A DNA stretch of 64,000 nucleotides, from NCBI RefSeq assembly GCF_006540005.1, contig NZ_BJOC01000011.1, positions 124,001 to 188,000 on the forward strand. Reading direction: 5' to 3'. The translations under genes and the position numbers were made by a program. The notes under the pieces are model-generated. The model was not told the DNA's origin and searched no databases. It saw only the letters and a list, made by a program, of their open reading frames with translations. Position 1 is the first letter of the stretch. Each line of letters begins with the position of its first letter. Positions 25,786-34,898 of this stretch are shown here, in pieces. Origin of the DNA: Halomonas halmophila. GTDB lineage: Bacteria; Pseudomonadota; Gammaproteobacteria; Pseudomonadales; Halomonadaceae.

Positions 25786-27063
25786 ATGCGCGCATTCACG
25801 ACGTTTTCACCACTTCGCAAGACATTACTGGGCCTGGCCATGGCAGGTGCCCTGGGCGCCGCGGGGCAGGCCCAAGCCGGTGAAGTGGAAGTTCTGCACT
25901 GGTGGACATCCGGTGGCGAGGCCAAGGCAGTCGGCGAGCTGCGTGACCTGCTCGAGGCGGAGGGCCATGAATGGAAGGACTTCGCCGTGGCCGGAGGCGC
26001 CGGAGACAGTGCCATGACGGTGCTCAAATCACGCGCCATGTCAGGCAATCCGCCCGCCGCCGCACAGATCAATGGCCCCTCGATTCAGGAGTGGGGGGAG
26101 CTGGGGCTGCTCGGCAATCTCGACGGCGTGGCCGAAGCGGGCAACTGGGACGAATTGCTGCCCGAGGTGGTGTCGAACATGATGCGTCATGACGGCCATT
26201 ACGTCGCGGTGCCGGTGAATGTGCACCGCGTCAACTGGCTGTGGGCCAACCCCGAGGTACTGGAAGACGCCGGTGTCGAGATGCCGACCACCTGGGATGA
26301 ACTTTTCGCCGCCGGCGAGACCCTGCGCGATGCTGGCTATGTGCCCTTGGCTCACGGCGGTCAACCCTGGCAGGATGCGACCATCTTCGAGAGCGTGGTG
26401 CTGAGTCTCGGCGGCAGTGATTTCTATCGCCGTGCCTTCGTCGATCTCGATGAAAAGACCCTGCAGAGCGACACCATGATCGAGGCTCTGACGACCTTCA
26501 AGCGCCTGCGCAAGCTGATGGACGAGGGCATGCCGGGGCGTGACTGGAACCTGGCCACGGGCATGGTGATCGATGGCGAGGCCGCCATGCAGATCATGGG
26601 CGACTGGGCCAAGGGTGAATTCACCGCCGCCGGCATGAAGGCCGGCGAGGACTATGTCTGCGCACCGGTACCGGGCACCAAGGACGCCTTTACCTTCAAT
26701 ATCGACAGTTTCGCCATGTTCCAGCTTGGCGATGAGGAAGCGCGCGAGGCGCAGAAGACCCTGGCTCGCCTGATTCTCGAGCCGGAGTTCCAGAAGACCT
26801 TCAATCAGATCAAGGGATCCATTCCGGCGCGTCCCGATCTCGACATGAGCGGTTTCGACAGCTGTGCCAAACGGTCCATGCAAGACTTCCAGGCGGCGCG
26901 TGACGCTAACACCCTGGTCCCCAGCATGGCGCACCGCATGGCCATGCGTAGCGATGTGCAGGGTGCCTTCTTCGACATCATCACCAACTACTTCAACTCG
27001 AGCGATATGGCCGCCGAGCAGGCTGCCGAGCGACTGGCGCAGGCCGCCAAGCTGGCCATGTGA
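25786..27063 (+). CDS. gtsA: Glucose/mannose ABC transporter, periplasmic binding protein
   Basis: A 425-residue family-1 solute-binding protein. A signal peptide ends at about residue 31 (GQAQA, then GEVEVLHWWTSGGEAKAV). The N-terminal VLHWWTSGGE and the interior PVNVHRVNWLWANPEVL resemble pseudomonad GtsA, the glucose-binding protein. AGGAG lies 8 bases before the ATG. It heads gtsABCD, and the gap of 60 bases to gtsB is normal for a highly expressed binding protein. Confidence 0.9.
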   Translation: MRAFTTFSPLRKTLLGLAMAGALGAAGQAQAGEVEVLHWWTSGGEAKAVGELRDLLEAEGHEWKDFAVAGGAGDSAMTVLKSRAMSGNPPAAAQINGPSIQEWGELGLLGNLDGVAEAGNWDELLPEVVSNMMRHDGHYVAVPVNVHRVNWLWANPEVLEDAGVEMPTTWDELFAAGETLRDAGYVPLAHGGQPWQDATIFESVVLSLGGSDFYRRAFVDLDEKTLQSDTMIEALTTFKRLRKLMDEGMPGRDWNLATGMVIDGEAAMQIMGDWAKGEFTAAGMKAGEDYVCAPVPGTKDAFTFNIDSFAMFQLGDEEAREAQKTLARLILEPEFQKTFNQIKGSIPARPDLDMSGFDSCAKRSMQDFQAARDANTLVPSMAHRMAMRSDVQGAFFDIITNYFNSSDMAAEQAAERLAQAAKLAM

Positions 27064-27123
27064 ATGACCGTATGGCGCCCGCTGATGCGGGCACCATGCT
27101 TCTCTCGAGCCTGAGGTAGATCC

Positions 27124-28047
27124 ATGAAACCTGTATCGACTCCCGGGGACGCAACACACACGCGTCCCAGCATGGCGGGTCATCTCCAGGCCTGGTTGCC
27201 CAAACTGGTGCTGGCGCCGTCAGTGGTGATCACGCTGTGCTTCATCTATGGCTTCATGCTGTGGACTTTTGTTCTTTCCCTGACCAGTTCGCGCATGCTG
27301 CCGAGCTATGACTTCATCGGCTTCGCGCAGTATGCGCGACTGATGAACAACGAACGCTGGTGGGTGGCGGCTACCAACCTCGGTGTGTTCGGGGGGCTCT
27401 TCGTCGGCCTTTGTCTGGTACTGGGCGCGGGCCTGGCGATCCTGCTCGACCAGCGCATTCGCCGCGAGAACGTCTTGCGCACCCTGTATCTTTACCCCAT
27501 GGCCCTGTCGTTCATCGTGACCGGGGTGGTGTGGAAATGGCTGCTCAATCCCGGTCTCGGCATCCAGGCCATGGTACGCGGCTGGGGCTTCGAGTCGTTC
27601 GACTTCGACTGGCTGGTGGACCCGGACATGGCCGTCTATACCCTGGTCATCGCTGCGGTGTGGCAAGCCTCGGGCTTCGTCATGGCGCTTTTCCTGGCCG
27701 GATTGCGGAGCATCGACGACAGCATCCTCAAGGCCGCCCAGCTCGATGGGGCCAGTCTACCGCGGGTCTACTGGCGAGTCGTGATGCCCTGTCTGCGGCC
27801 GGTTGTGTTCAGTGCGGTGATGATCCTGTCGCACATTGCTATCAAGAGCTTCGACCTGGTGGTGGCGCTGACCGGCGGTGGGCCGGGGTACTCCTCGGAC
27901 CTGCCGGCGACCTTCATGTATGCCCATGCTTTTTCGCGGTCTCAAGTCGGCCTGGGCTCGGCCAGTGCCATCCTGATGCTGGGCGGTGTATTGGCCATTC
28001 TGGTGCCTTATTTGTATTCGGAATTGCGGAGCCGTCGCCATGGATAG
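27124..28047 (+). CDS. gtsB: Sugar ABC transporter permease, GtsB-type
   Basis: A 307-residue MalF-type permease with six membrane segments. The EAA loop that contacts the ATPase is SILKAAQLDGASLPRVYWRV. It pairs with the next permease, which it overlaps by 8 bases. GAGG precedes the ATG. Confidence 0.9.
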   Translation: MKPVSTPGDATHTRPSMAGHLQAWLPKLVLAPSVVITLCFIYGFMLWTFVLSLTSSRMLPSYDFIGFAQYARLMNNERWWVAATNLGVFGGLFVGLCLVLGAGLAILLDQRIRRENVLRTLYLYPMALSFIVTGVVWKWLLNPGLGIQAMVRGWGFESFDFDWLVDPDMAVYTLVIAAVWQASGFVMALFLAGLRSIDDSILKAAQLDGASLPRVYWRVVMPCLRPVVFSAVMILSHIAIKSFDLVVALTGGGPGYSSDLPATFMYAHAFSRSQVGLGSASAILMLGGVLAILVPYLYSELRSRRHG

Positions 28048-28918
28048 TGTGATCCGCTCCAGGACGCCGATGGCGCGTGTCTGGCGCCTGTTGCTGCATG
28101 CCACGCTGCTGCTGGCGGCGCTGTGGTATCTGCTGCCGCTGGCGGTGATGGTGCTGACCTCCATCAAGCCACTCGAAGAGATCGGCGCCGGCAGCCTGCT
28201 GGCATTGCCCGAGAACCCTACGCTGGCGCCCTGGCTGAAGGCCTGGGGCTCGGCCTGCACCGGTATGCGGTGCGAGGGTATGAGTGGCTATTTCTGGAAT
28301 TCCTTCGCCATCGTGATCCCCGCCGTGGTGATCGCCACCCTGATTGGTGCCTTGAATGGCTACGCATTGACCAAGTGGCGCTTCAAGGGGGCCGAGCTGC
28401 TGTTCGGCATGATGTTGTTCGGTTGCTTCATTCCGTTTCAGGTCATCCTGCTGCCCATGGCGCAGACGTTGGGCTGGCTGGGGCTTTCGAGCTCACGAGC
28501 CGGCCTGATATTCGTGCACGTGGTATTCGGCATTGCCTTTACCACACTGTTCTTCCGCAACTTCTATGTATCGATCCCCGATGAGCTGGTATCCGCGGCC
28601 AAGCTTGACGGCGCCGGTTTTTTCCGCATCTTCTGGCGGATCCTGTTGCCGGTTTCCAAGCCGATCATCGTGGTCTCGGTGATCTGGCAGTTCACCCAGA
28701 TCTGGAATGACTTCCTTTTCGGGGTGGCGTTCTCCGGATATGGCGCTCAGCCAGTCACCGTGGCGCTCAACAACCTGGTCAACACCTCTACCGGGGTGAA
28801 GGAGTACAACGTCGACATGGCCGCCGCGATGATCGCCGCGCTGCCGACCCTGGTGGTCTATGTGCTGGCCGGCAAGTATTTCGTCCGCGGGCTCACCGCC
28901 GGTTCGGTAAAAGGATAA
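28040..28918 (+). CDS. gtsC: Sugar ABC transporter permease, GtsC-type
   Basis: A 292-residue MalG-type permease with six membrane segments and EAA loop ELVSAAKLDGAGFFRIFWRI. The ATG at 28040 (MDSVIRSRTPM) lies within the end of gtsB, so translation is coupled. An upstream in-frame extension runs through gtsB in another frame and was rejected. Confidence 0.9.
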   Translation: MDSVIRSRTPMARVWRLLLHATLLLAALWYLLPLAVMVLTSIKPLEEIGAGSLLALPENPTLAPWLKAWGSACTGMRCEGMSGYFWNSFAIVIPAVVIATLIGALNGYALTKWRFKGAELLFGMMLFGCFIPFQVILLPMAQTLGWLGLSSSRAGLIFVHVVFGIAFTTLFFRNFYVSIPDELVSAAKLDGAGFFRIFWRILLPVSKPIIVVSVIWQFTQIWNDFLFGVAFSGYGAQPVTVALNNLVNTSTGVKEYNVDMAAAMIAALPTLVVYVLAGKYFVRGLTAGSVKG

Positions 28919-28937
28919 CAACGCGAGGTAATTCGCC

Positions 28938-30059
28938 ATGTCAGCTCTGGAAATCGACAATGTCTGCAAGGATTTCGGTACGACCCGGGTGCTCGAGGAG
29001 GTCAGCCTGGCCATCGACTCCGGGGAGTTCCTGATCCTGGTGGGCCCCTCGGGGTGCGGCAAGTCAACCCTGATGAATGCCATCGCCGGCCTGGAGCCGG
29101 TGACCTCGGGTCGCATCCTGGTGGGCGGCGAGGATATCACCTGGCGCACGCCGGCCGAGCGCGATATCGCCATGGTCTTTCAGTCCTATGCGCTGTATCC
29201 CAGCATGAGCGTGCGCGGCAATATCGCCTTCGGCCTGGAAATGCGCAAGGTCCCCAAGGCCGAGCGCGAAGCCGCCGTGGAGCGGGTCGCCGACCTGTTG
29301 CAGATCTCGCACTTGCTGGAGCGCAAGCCGGCACAGCTCTCCGGCGGGCAGCGCCAGCGCGTTGCCATGGGGCGTGCCCTGGCGAGAGAGCCTCAGATCT
29401 ATCTATTCGATGAGCCGCTCTCCAATCTGGACGCCAAGTTGCGCGTCGAGATGCGCACCGAGATCAAGAAACTGCACCAACGGCTGGGCACCACCATCGT
29501 CTATGTGACCCATGACCAGATCGAGGCCATGACGCTGGCTGACAGCATCGCCGTGATGCGTGAAGGACGCATTCTGCAGCTGGGTACGCCGGATGAGGTC
29601 TACAATAATCCGGTTGACAAGTATGTCGCCGGCTTCATGGGCTCCCCCTCGATGAATTTCATCGACGCGACCCTGCAAGGGCAGGCCGGTGATTACCGGC
29701 TGCATGTCATCACCGACGGCGAGGAGGAGCTCGTCCTGCCCTGGCCGGCGGAGCGCGAGACCCCGGCGCTGGCCGAGCATGTCGGCGGCACGCTCACTCT
29801 CGGCGTGCGCCCGGAGCATTTCGCCGAGGAAGACGCGCGGCTGGGCGATCGGGCCGAGGGCACGCTGCTGTCGGCCAGGGTCAGCGTGGTGGAGCCCACC
29901 GGAGCCGATATTCTCTTGCAGTTGCCGCTGGGCGATGGCGAGGTCACGGCTCGGGTCGGCCCCGATTGTCGGGTGCGTCCGGGCGAGCGGCTGGACCTGC
30001 GGGTCGACATGCGGCGCGGTGTGCTCTTCGCCGCCGACAGCGATACCCGCCTGGCCTGA
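28938..30059 (+). CDS. gtsD: Sugar ABC transporter ATP-binding protein (MalK/UgpC type)
   Basis: A 373-residue ATPase: Walker A GPSGCGKST near 37-45, signature LSGGQRQRVAMGRAL, Walker B IYLFDEPLSNLD, switch His in VTHDQIEAM, and a C-terminal TOBE domain (LTLGVRPEHF) typical of CUT1 sugar importers. It energises the GtsBC pore. AACAAC lies just before its GAGG ribosome-binding site. Confidence 0.92.
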   Translation: MSALEIDNVCKDFGTTRVLEEVSLAIDSGEFLILVGPSGCGKSTLMNAIAGLEPVTSGRILVGGEDITWRTPAERDIAMVFQSYALYPSMSVRGNIAFGLEMRKVPKAEREAAVERVADLLQISHLLERKPAQLSGGQRQRVAMGRALAREPQIYLFDEPLSNLDAKLRVEMRTEIKKLHQRLGTTIVYVTHDQIEAMTLADSIAVMREGRILQLGTPDEVYNNPVDKYVAGFMGSPSMNFIDATLQGQAGDYRLHVITDGEEELVLPWPAERETPALAEHVGGTLTLGVRPEHFAEEDARLGDRAEGTLLSARVSVVEPTGADILLQLPLGDGEVTARVGPDCRVRPGERLDLRVDMRRGVLFAADSDTRLA

Positions 30060-30068
30060 AGCGGTGGA

Positions 30069-30082
30069 GGCTCCAGCGAGCC
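30069..30082. terminator. Short hairpin between gtsD and ycjF
   Basis: GGCTC and GAGCC enclose CAGC in the 26-bp gap between convergent genes. It could help end either transcript. No T-run is present. Confidence 0.35.
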
Positions 30083-30085
30083 GGG

Positions 30086-31144
30086 TCACTCGCGAGGGCT
30101 TGCGCCCTTGTCGTCGATCCGGCGCAGCTGTTGCCAGAGTTCGCGGCGCAGGTCATTCAGGCGAGGCTGCTCGGTGTCCGCGAAGGTCAGCGGTCGGGTC
30201 AGCTGCTGGGTACGCAGTCCCAGGCGGGCGCCCAGCAGGCCTACGCCCAGTCCCTGGGCCGCTCGGGTGGAAAGCCGGCCGGCGAGGTCCATGGAAAGCA
30301 TCTGCATGCCGGCATCGCTTGCCAGCTCGGTGGCCCCGGCAAAGGCCATCTGCCGGAAGACATCGCGCAGCAGTCTGACGCGGGCCGCATAGCCTAGCTC
30401 GAGCCCGTAGAGGCGGCACAAGCGGTCGATCATCGCCAGGTGGCGCCAGGCCACCAGGCCCATGTCCACCAGCGTCAGCGGGCTGACTGCCACCATGATG
30501 GCCGTTTCGCCGTTCATGCGCGAAATCAGCCGGCGCGCCTCGCGATCGCGCGGGCCCAGCAGGTGGTGGGCCAGCAGCGGCGCAAGGTCATTGCCATCAT
30601 GGTGGGGCTGGCGCGCCTCGAGAAAGGCCTGCCAGTGAGGATGATCGTCATGCAGCTCGAGCTGGGTCTTGAGGCGTCGGGCCAGCGCCATTGCCTGCTG
30701 GGGCGAGCACTCGGGCAGCTCGGCGAGTGCCTCGCGCAGGCGATGGTGTCGGCCGAGCCGGCGCAGCCGCCAGAGTTCGCGCAGGATGGCCAGGCCGCCG
30801 AGGCCGATGACACCCAGACCGAGCAGTTGCCAGCCGGCGCTCAGCCAGTCGCCGCCAGCCAGGCTGGTGGGCAGACCGCTGACCAGCTCTGCGGCTCCCA
30901 GCCCCATTGTGCCGACCATTATCCCGAGCAATCCCCAGCGTCGCTTGCGTGGCCGCCCCAGGGCGGCGGCAGGGTCCGCCCGGGTGGTGGGCTCCGTGGT
31001 ATCGCTCGGCGTCAGCGCCTTGCTCGACACCTCGCCGGAAAAGTGATGTGCCGGCCGTGGATCGGCATCGCGCAGCGGCGTTTCGGCCGTGAAGCGCATG
31101 CCGGGACGCGGGTCGTCCGGGTTGTGGCGAGGGGCATCGTTCAT
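30086..31144 (-). CDS. ycjF: YcjF-family membrane protein (TIGR01620/DUF697)
   Basis: A 352-residue protein with a charged, Pro/Asp-rich N-terminal third, two hydrophobic segments near residues 70-115 (WGLLGIMVGTMGLGAAELV, LLGLGVIGLGGLAIL), and the C-terminal DUF697 region with ETAIMVAVSPLTLVDM and ARVRLLRDVFRQMAFAG. In E. coli, ycjX and ycjF are heat-shock regulated and of unknown function. The start overlaps the ycjX stop as ATGA. Confidence 0.88.
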   Translation of the reverse strand: MNDAPRHNPDDPRPGMRFTAETPLRDADPRPAHHFSGEVSSKALTPSDTTEPTTRADPAAALGRPRKRRWGLLGIMVGTMGLGAAELVSGLPTSLAGGDWLSAGWQLLGLGVIGLGGLAILRELWRLRRLGRHHRLREALAELPECSPQQAMALARRLKTQLELHDDHPHWQAFLEARQPHHDGNDLAPLLAHHLLGPRDREARRLISRMNGETAIMVAVSPLTLVDMGLVAWRHLAMIDRLCRLYGLELGYAARVRLLRDVFRQMAFAGATELASDAGMQMLSMDLAGRLSTRAAQGLGVGLLGARLGLRTQQLTRPLTFADTEQPRLNDLRRELWQQLRRIDDKGASPRE

Positions 31145-32532
31145 GTCAGCTTGTCTCCGATCAGCCAGTCAAGCGCGGCGTCCATGCGGATGTGCGGCAG
31201 CGGGCCGGGTTCTTTCGGCAAGGGGCGAAAGCCCGTGAAGTCGAAACCCTGTCGCGCCCAGAATTCGGCATCCGGCAGGCGGTTCGGGACCTCGCCGGGG
31301 AAGGTCAGCACGGATTCGCCGGCCAGGTCGGTGCCGCGCAGGGCCGGCATGCTGCGCCCCTGCTGGGTGACCTCACGTACCTCGGTGGCGCGTACCGAGG
31401 CCAGCGATAGCGCCTTGACCGGCACATTGGCATAGTGCAAGTCCTTGAGGGGCTCTTCCAACAGGGCCTCGAGCAGAGCGACCAGCCTGGTGTGCTGCTC
31501 GGGCGTGACATGGTCGGCCTTGGTGGCGGCAATTGCCAGCCGGTCGATGCGCGGCGTGAACAGGCGCGACAGCAGGCTGCGCTGACCGTAGTCGAAGCTC
31601 TGCATCAGTCGCGACAGCGCGCGGGACAGGTCCTCGAAGCGCTCCGGCCCGGCATTAAGGGCCCCCAGCACGTCGATCAGCACGATCTGGCGATCGAAGC
31701 GCCGGAAATGATCGCGATAGAAGGGGCGCACGATGTGCTGCTGGTAATAGCTGAAGCGCCTCTTGAGGGTGGCGTAGAGGCTCTCCTCGGGCAGGGCGGC
31801 AAGCGCCTCGGCACTCCACTGGGCCAGACCGGGCAACGGAAAGAACTGCAGCACCGGGGCGCCGGAGAGATCGCCCGGGAGCAGGAAGCGTCCCGGTTGC
31901 AGGTCGGAGAAGCCAGCCTCGCGGGCGCCGCGCAGCCCCTCGGCATAGCGTTCGGCGAGCTCGGCCAGTTGCGCCTCGTCCACCTCGCTGTCGGGAGCAA
32001 GCTCGCTGACGGCATTCTGCCAGTCGGCGAACAGGGCCTGGCGTTGCGGCCCGTTATCCTCGCACTGTGAACGGCTCCAGCCGATGAAGTCGTGCTCCAG
32101 CAGCGGCAGGTCGAGCAGCCATTCTCCCGGGTAATCGAACAGATCCAGGGTGAGTTCGGCCGTGTTGCCGCGCCACCAGTTGGCGTGGGCTCGGCGAAAG
32201 CGGATTTTCAGGCGCAGCTCGCTGATGCCGCGGGTCGGCGATGGCCATTCGGGTGGCTCCCCGGCGAGGGACTGCATGGCCTGGTCATAGGGAAAACGCG
32301 GCACGCCCAGGTCCTGCTGGGAAACACGCTGCGCCCCCAGCAGGCGCTGCTCACGCGCGGCACTCAGCAGGTCGAGGCGAGCCTCGAGCCCGGCGTGGCG
32401 AAGCTGGTCGACCAATGACGTCAGAAAGGCGGTCTTGCCGGCGCGTGAGAGTCCGGTGACCGCCAGGCGCAGCTGGCGGTCGCGGCCGCGTTCGAGGAGG
32501 TCGTGTAGGTCGCGCGTCAAATCCTGGGGCAT
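31141..32532 (-). CDS. ycjX: YcjX-family P-loop protein
   Basis: A 463-residue GTPase-like protein with P-loop TGLSRAGKTAFLTSLVDQL near residues 24-42, the family stretch LTLDLFDYPGEWLLDLPLL acting like a Walker B/G3 region, RQIVLIDVLGALNAGPE, and AATKADHVT in place of the G4 NKxD. It is the first gene of the ycjX-ycjF pair. Structural work elsewhere shows GTP binding; the cell role is open. Confidence 0.9.
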   Translation of the reverse strand: MPQDLTRDLHDLLERGRDRQLRLAVTGLSRAGKTAFLTSLVDQLRHAGLEARLDLLSAAREQRLLGAQRVSQQDLGVPRFPYDQAMQSLAGEPPEWPSPTRGISELRLKIRFRRAHANWWRGNTAELTLDLFDYPGEWLLDLPLLEHDFIGWSRSQCEDNGPQRQALFADWQNAVSELAPDSEVDEAQLAELAERYAEGLRGAREAGFSDLQPGRFLLPGDLSGAPVLQFFPLPGLAQWSAEALAALPEESLYATLKRRFSYYQQHIVRPFYRDHFRRFDRQIVLIDVLGALNAGPERFEDLSRALSRLMQSFDYGQRSLLSRLFTPRIDRLAIAATKADHVTPEQHTRLVALLEALLEEPLKDLHYANVPVKALSLASVRATEVREVTQQGRSMPALRGTDLAGESVLTFPGEVPNRLPDAEFWARQGFDFTGFRPLPKEPGPLPHIRMDAALDWLIGDKLT

Positions 32533-32556
32533 TCAAGGGTCCGTTTGATGGCCGAA

Positions 32557-33726
32557 TCATTCCCTAATCTGTGGGCGCTGGCCGCGGAAGGCAAGCCCGA
32601 AGAGCAAGATGGGCAAAGCACACAGCGGGACCACGGCCAGGTTGAGCAGTGACCAGCCGAGCGCTGAGGCCGCCGGTCCGGCAAGCAGGGCGGTGAGGGC
32701 GACGGTGGTGAACACGAGGAACTCGTTGGCGGCCTGGGTGCGCGCCTTCTCGGCCACCGTGTGGGCCTCGGTGAGCAGGCCTGTGGCCGGCAGGAAGGTG
32801 AAGTTCCAGCCCAGGCCCAGCAGTATCAAGCCGCCGTGGAACCCCGCCAGACCGGCTTCCCACTGCGCCACCAGGGCGCTGGCGATCAGCAGCAGACAGC
32901 CGGCCATGATCATGCGCGAGGCGCCGAAGCGTGCGGTCAGGCGTCCGGTGACGAAGGACGGCAGGAACATGGCAACCACATGCCACTGGATGGTGGCGGC
33001 CACATGGTCGAACTCATGCCCGGCCGCCGCCATGGCCAGCGGGGTCGCCGTCATGGCCAGGTTCATGACGCCGTAACCGACCATGGCGCTGATGACCGCG
33101 ATCAGGAACACCGGCTGGCGCATGATCTCGGTCAGTGGGCGCTGCGGACCGTCGTCCTGCCCCTGCTGCTCCGCCGGCATGCGCACGAAGCTGAGCAGCA
33201 CCAGGGCGACGAGATACAGCACGCCGAGACCGATGAAGCTGCCGAGGTAGGGGGTGGCGGCCAGATCATGACTGTGCCGAGCCAGCCAGGGCCCGCAAAA
33301 GGCCGCCACCACGCCGCCGCCCATGACCAGGCCGATGGCCCGGTCGCGCCCGCCGGCAGGAGCCGCCTCGACGGCGGCGAAGCGGTAGAGCTGACCGAAA
33401 CCGATGCCGATGCCGATCATCCAGGTGGCCACCAGGAAGAGGCCGAAGCGCTGGGTATGCAGGGCGACAATGGCCAGGCCGGTACCGGCGATGCCGATCA
33501 GGTTGCCGAGCATGAAGCCGCGCCGGCGTCCCAGCCTTGCCATGATCAAGGACGCCGGGATGGTGGCGCACATCAGCCCCAGCCATTGGGTCGCCACCGG
33601 TGCGGTGGACCAGCCGGGAGACGGTGCCAGCATGGCCCCGATCAAGGGAGACACGGCGATCAGCAGGATATTGCCGCTGACCAGCAGGGCCTGGCAGAGC
33701 GAGAGCAGGGAAACGGTCAGGGGCAT
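32557..33726 (-). CDS. MFS transporter
   Basis: A 389-residue protein with 12 predicted membrane segments and the loop 2-3 MFS motif as MARLGRRRGFMLGN. The start at 33726 (MPLTVSLLSLCQALL) follows a GAGGAGG-like site inside the end of the regulator gene, which it overlaps by 10 bases; the longer frame upstream lies within that gene. The substrate is unknown. The coupled GlxA-type regulator presumably controls it. Confidence 0.85.
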   Translation of the reverse strand: MPLTVSLLSLCQALLVSGNILLIAVSPLIGAMLAPSPGWSTAPVATQWLGLMCATIPASLIMARLGRRRGFMLGNLIGIAGTGLAIVALHTQRFGLFLVATWMIGIGIGFGQLYRFAAVEAAPAGGRDRAIGLVMGGGVVAAFCGPWLARHSHDLAATPYLGSFIGLGVLYLVALVLLSFVRMPAEQQGQDDGPQRPLTEIMRQPVFLIAVISAMVGYGVMNLAMTATPLAMAAAGHEFDHVAATIQWHVVAMFLPSFVTGRLTARFGASRMIMAGCLLLIASALVAQWEAGLAGFHGGLILLGLGWNFTFLPATGLLTEAHTVAEKARTQAANEFLVFTTVALTALLAGPAASALGWSLLNLAVVPLCALPILLFGLAFRGQRPQIRE

Positions 33727-34742
33727 GGGGCCTCCTCGGTGGGGCTGGTGTGGGATCGGGCGCCGAAGCGTTGGCGATAGACCGATGGCGAGACGCCATA
33801 CCGCCGGTGGAAGAGGCGCCGCAGTTGTTCGGCGCGGCCCAGGCGCCACCGGGCGGCCAGGCGTTCCAGCGATGGGGCGGGGCAGGCATCGAGCAGCTGC
33901 ATGCGCGCGCCTTCCAGTCGCAGGCGGGTCAGGTAGGCGCCTGGCGTGGTATCCAGATGCCGCCGGAAGAGTCGTGACAGGTGGCGCGGCGTGACCGACA
34001 CTTGGGCCGCCATGCCGTCGAGATCATGATCGGCGGCGGGGTCGGCGTGCAGTCGGTCGAGCAGGTCGCGCAAGGGGCCGGTCGTGCGTTGCTGATGCAA
34101 CAGCGCCTCGCTGAACTGGGCCTGGCCACCGGGGCGGTGCAGGAACATCACCAGTTCGCGGGCAACGCGGCCCGCCAGGCCGGCGCCCTGATCGGCTTCG
34201 ACCAGCGACAGGGCAAGATCGATGCCAGCGGTCACTCCGGCGCTGGTATAGCGGCCGCGATCCTCGATGTAGAGGGCATCGGGCTCGACGAGTACCTGCG
34301 GATGGGCTCGTGCCAACGCTTCGGCGTGACGCCAGTGGGTGGTGGCGCGATGCGCATCGAGCAGCCCGGCCCGGGCCAGCAGGAAGGCACCCGTGCAGAT
34401 GGCGCCGAGGCGCCGGACCCGCGGTGCCATCTCGCCCAGCTCTTCGAGGTGGTGTCCGGCACGGCACTCGTCGAAGACCCCGCTGCCGCCGGCGATCAAC
34501 AGGGTGTCCGGGGCGCCGAGGGAGGCCAGGCCTTGCCAGTCGAGGTCGGCCTGCATCACCAGGCCGCCGTTGGTGATCAGGTTCCCGGGGGAGCGGGCGA
34601 CCAGGTTGAGCGCGTAGAGTGGCTGGCCGGCGAGGGCGTTGGCACTGGCGAACACCTGCCAGGGGCCGGCGATATCCAGCACCTGACAGTCGGGATAGGC
34701 GAGCAGGGCGACACGACGTGCAGGGGATGAGGGGGATGGCAT
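33717..34742 (-). CDS. GlxA-family AraC-type regulator with DJ-1/PfpI domain
   Basis: A 341-residue regulator. Residues 1-180 form a DJ-1/PfpI (class I glutamine amidotransferase-like) domain with a Cys in the nucleophile elbow (AICTGAFLLARAG); residues about 230-330 form the AraC double helix-turn-helix (AAQVSVTPRHLSRLFRRHL, RLEGARMQLLD, YGVSPSVYRQRFG). AGGAG stands 6 bases before the ATG at 34742, which decides it over an ATG 24 bases upstream. Family members control amine or quaternary-ammonium catabolism, but nothing here shows the ligand. Confidence 0.88.
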   Translation of the reverse strand: MPSPSSPARRVALLAYPDCQVLDIAGPWQVFASANALAGQPLYALNLVARSPGNLITNGGLVMQADLDWQGLASLGAPDTLLIAGGSGVFDECRAGHHLEELGEMAPRVRRLGAICTGAFLLARAGLLDAHRATTHWRHAEALARAHPQVLVEPDALYIEDRGRYTSAGVTAGIDLALSLVEADQGAGLAGRVARELVMFLHRPGGQAQFSEALLHQQRTTGPLRDLLDRLHADPAADHDLDGMAAQVSVTPRHLSRLFRRHLDTTPGAYLTRLRLEGARMQLLDACPAPSLERLAARWRLGRAEQLRRLFHRRYGVSPSVYRQRFGARSHTSPTEEAPCP

Positions 34743-34846
34743 GGCGACTCCTGGGCTCAACGGCATGCTCTGGAGTCTGGCGGACGGCGCCGGTGTCTAC
34801 AATGACCGATATCCCACTGAAAAGGACATGGTAATGCCCCAACGAC

Positions 34847-34872
34847 GACGCCCCGCTGGAGGGCGGGGCGTC
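34847..34872 (-). terminator. Hairpin terminator after the symporter
   Basis: GACGCCCCGC / GCGGGGCGTC with a six-base loop, 26 bases past the symporter stop. On the minus strand the following bases are only moderately T-rich. It separates the symporter from the GlxA-type gene. Confidence 0.65.
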
Positions 34873-34898
34873 GAGGTTGCCGTGGCAAGGTGGCGGCG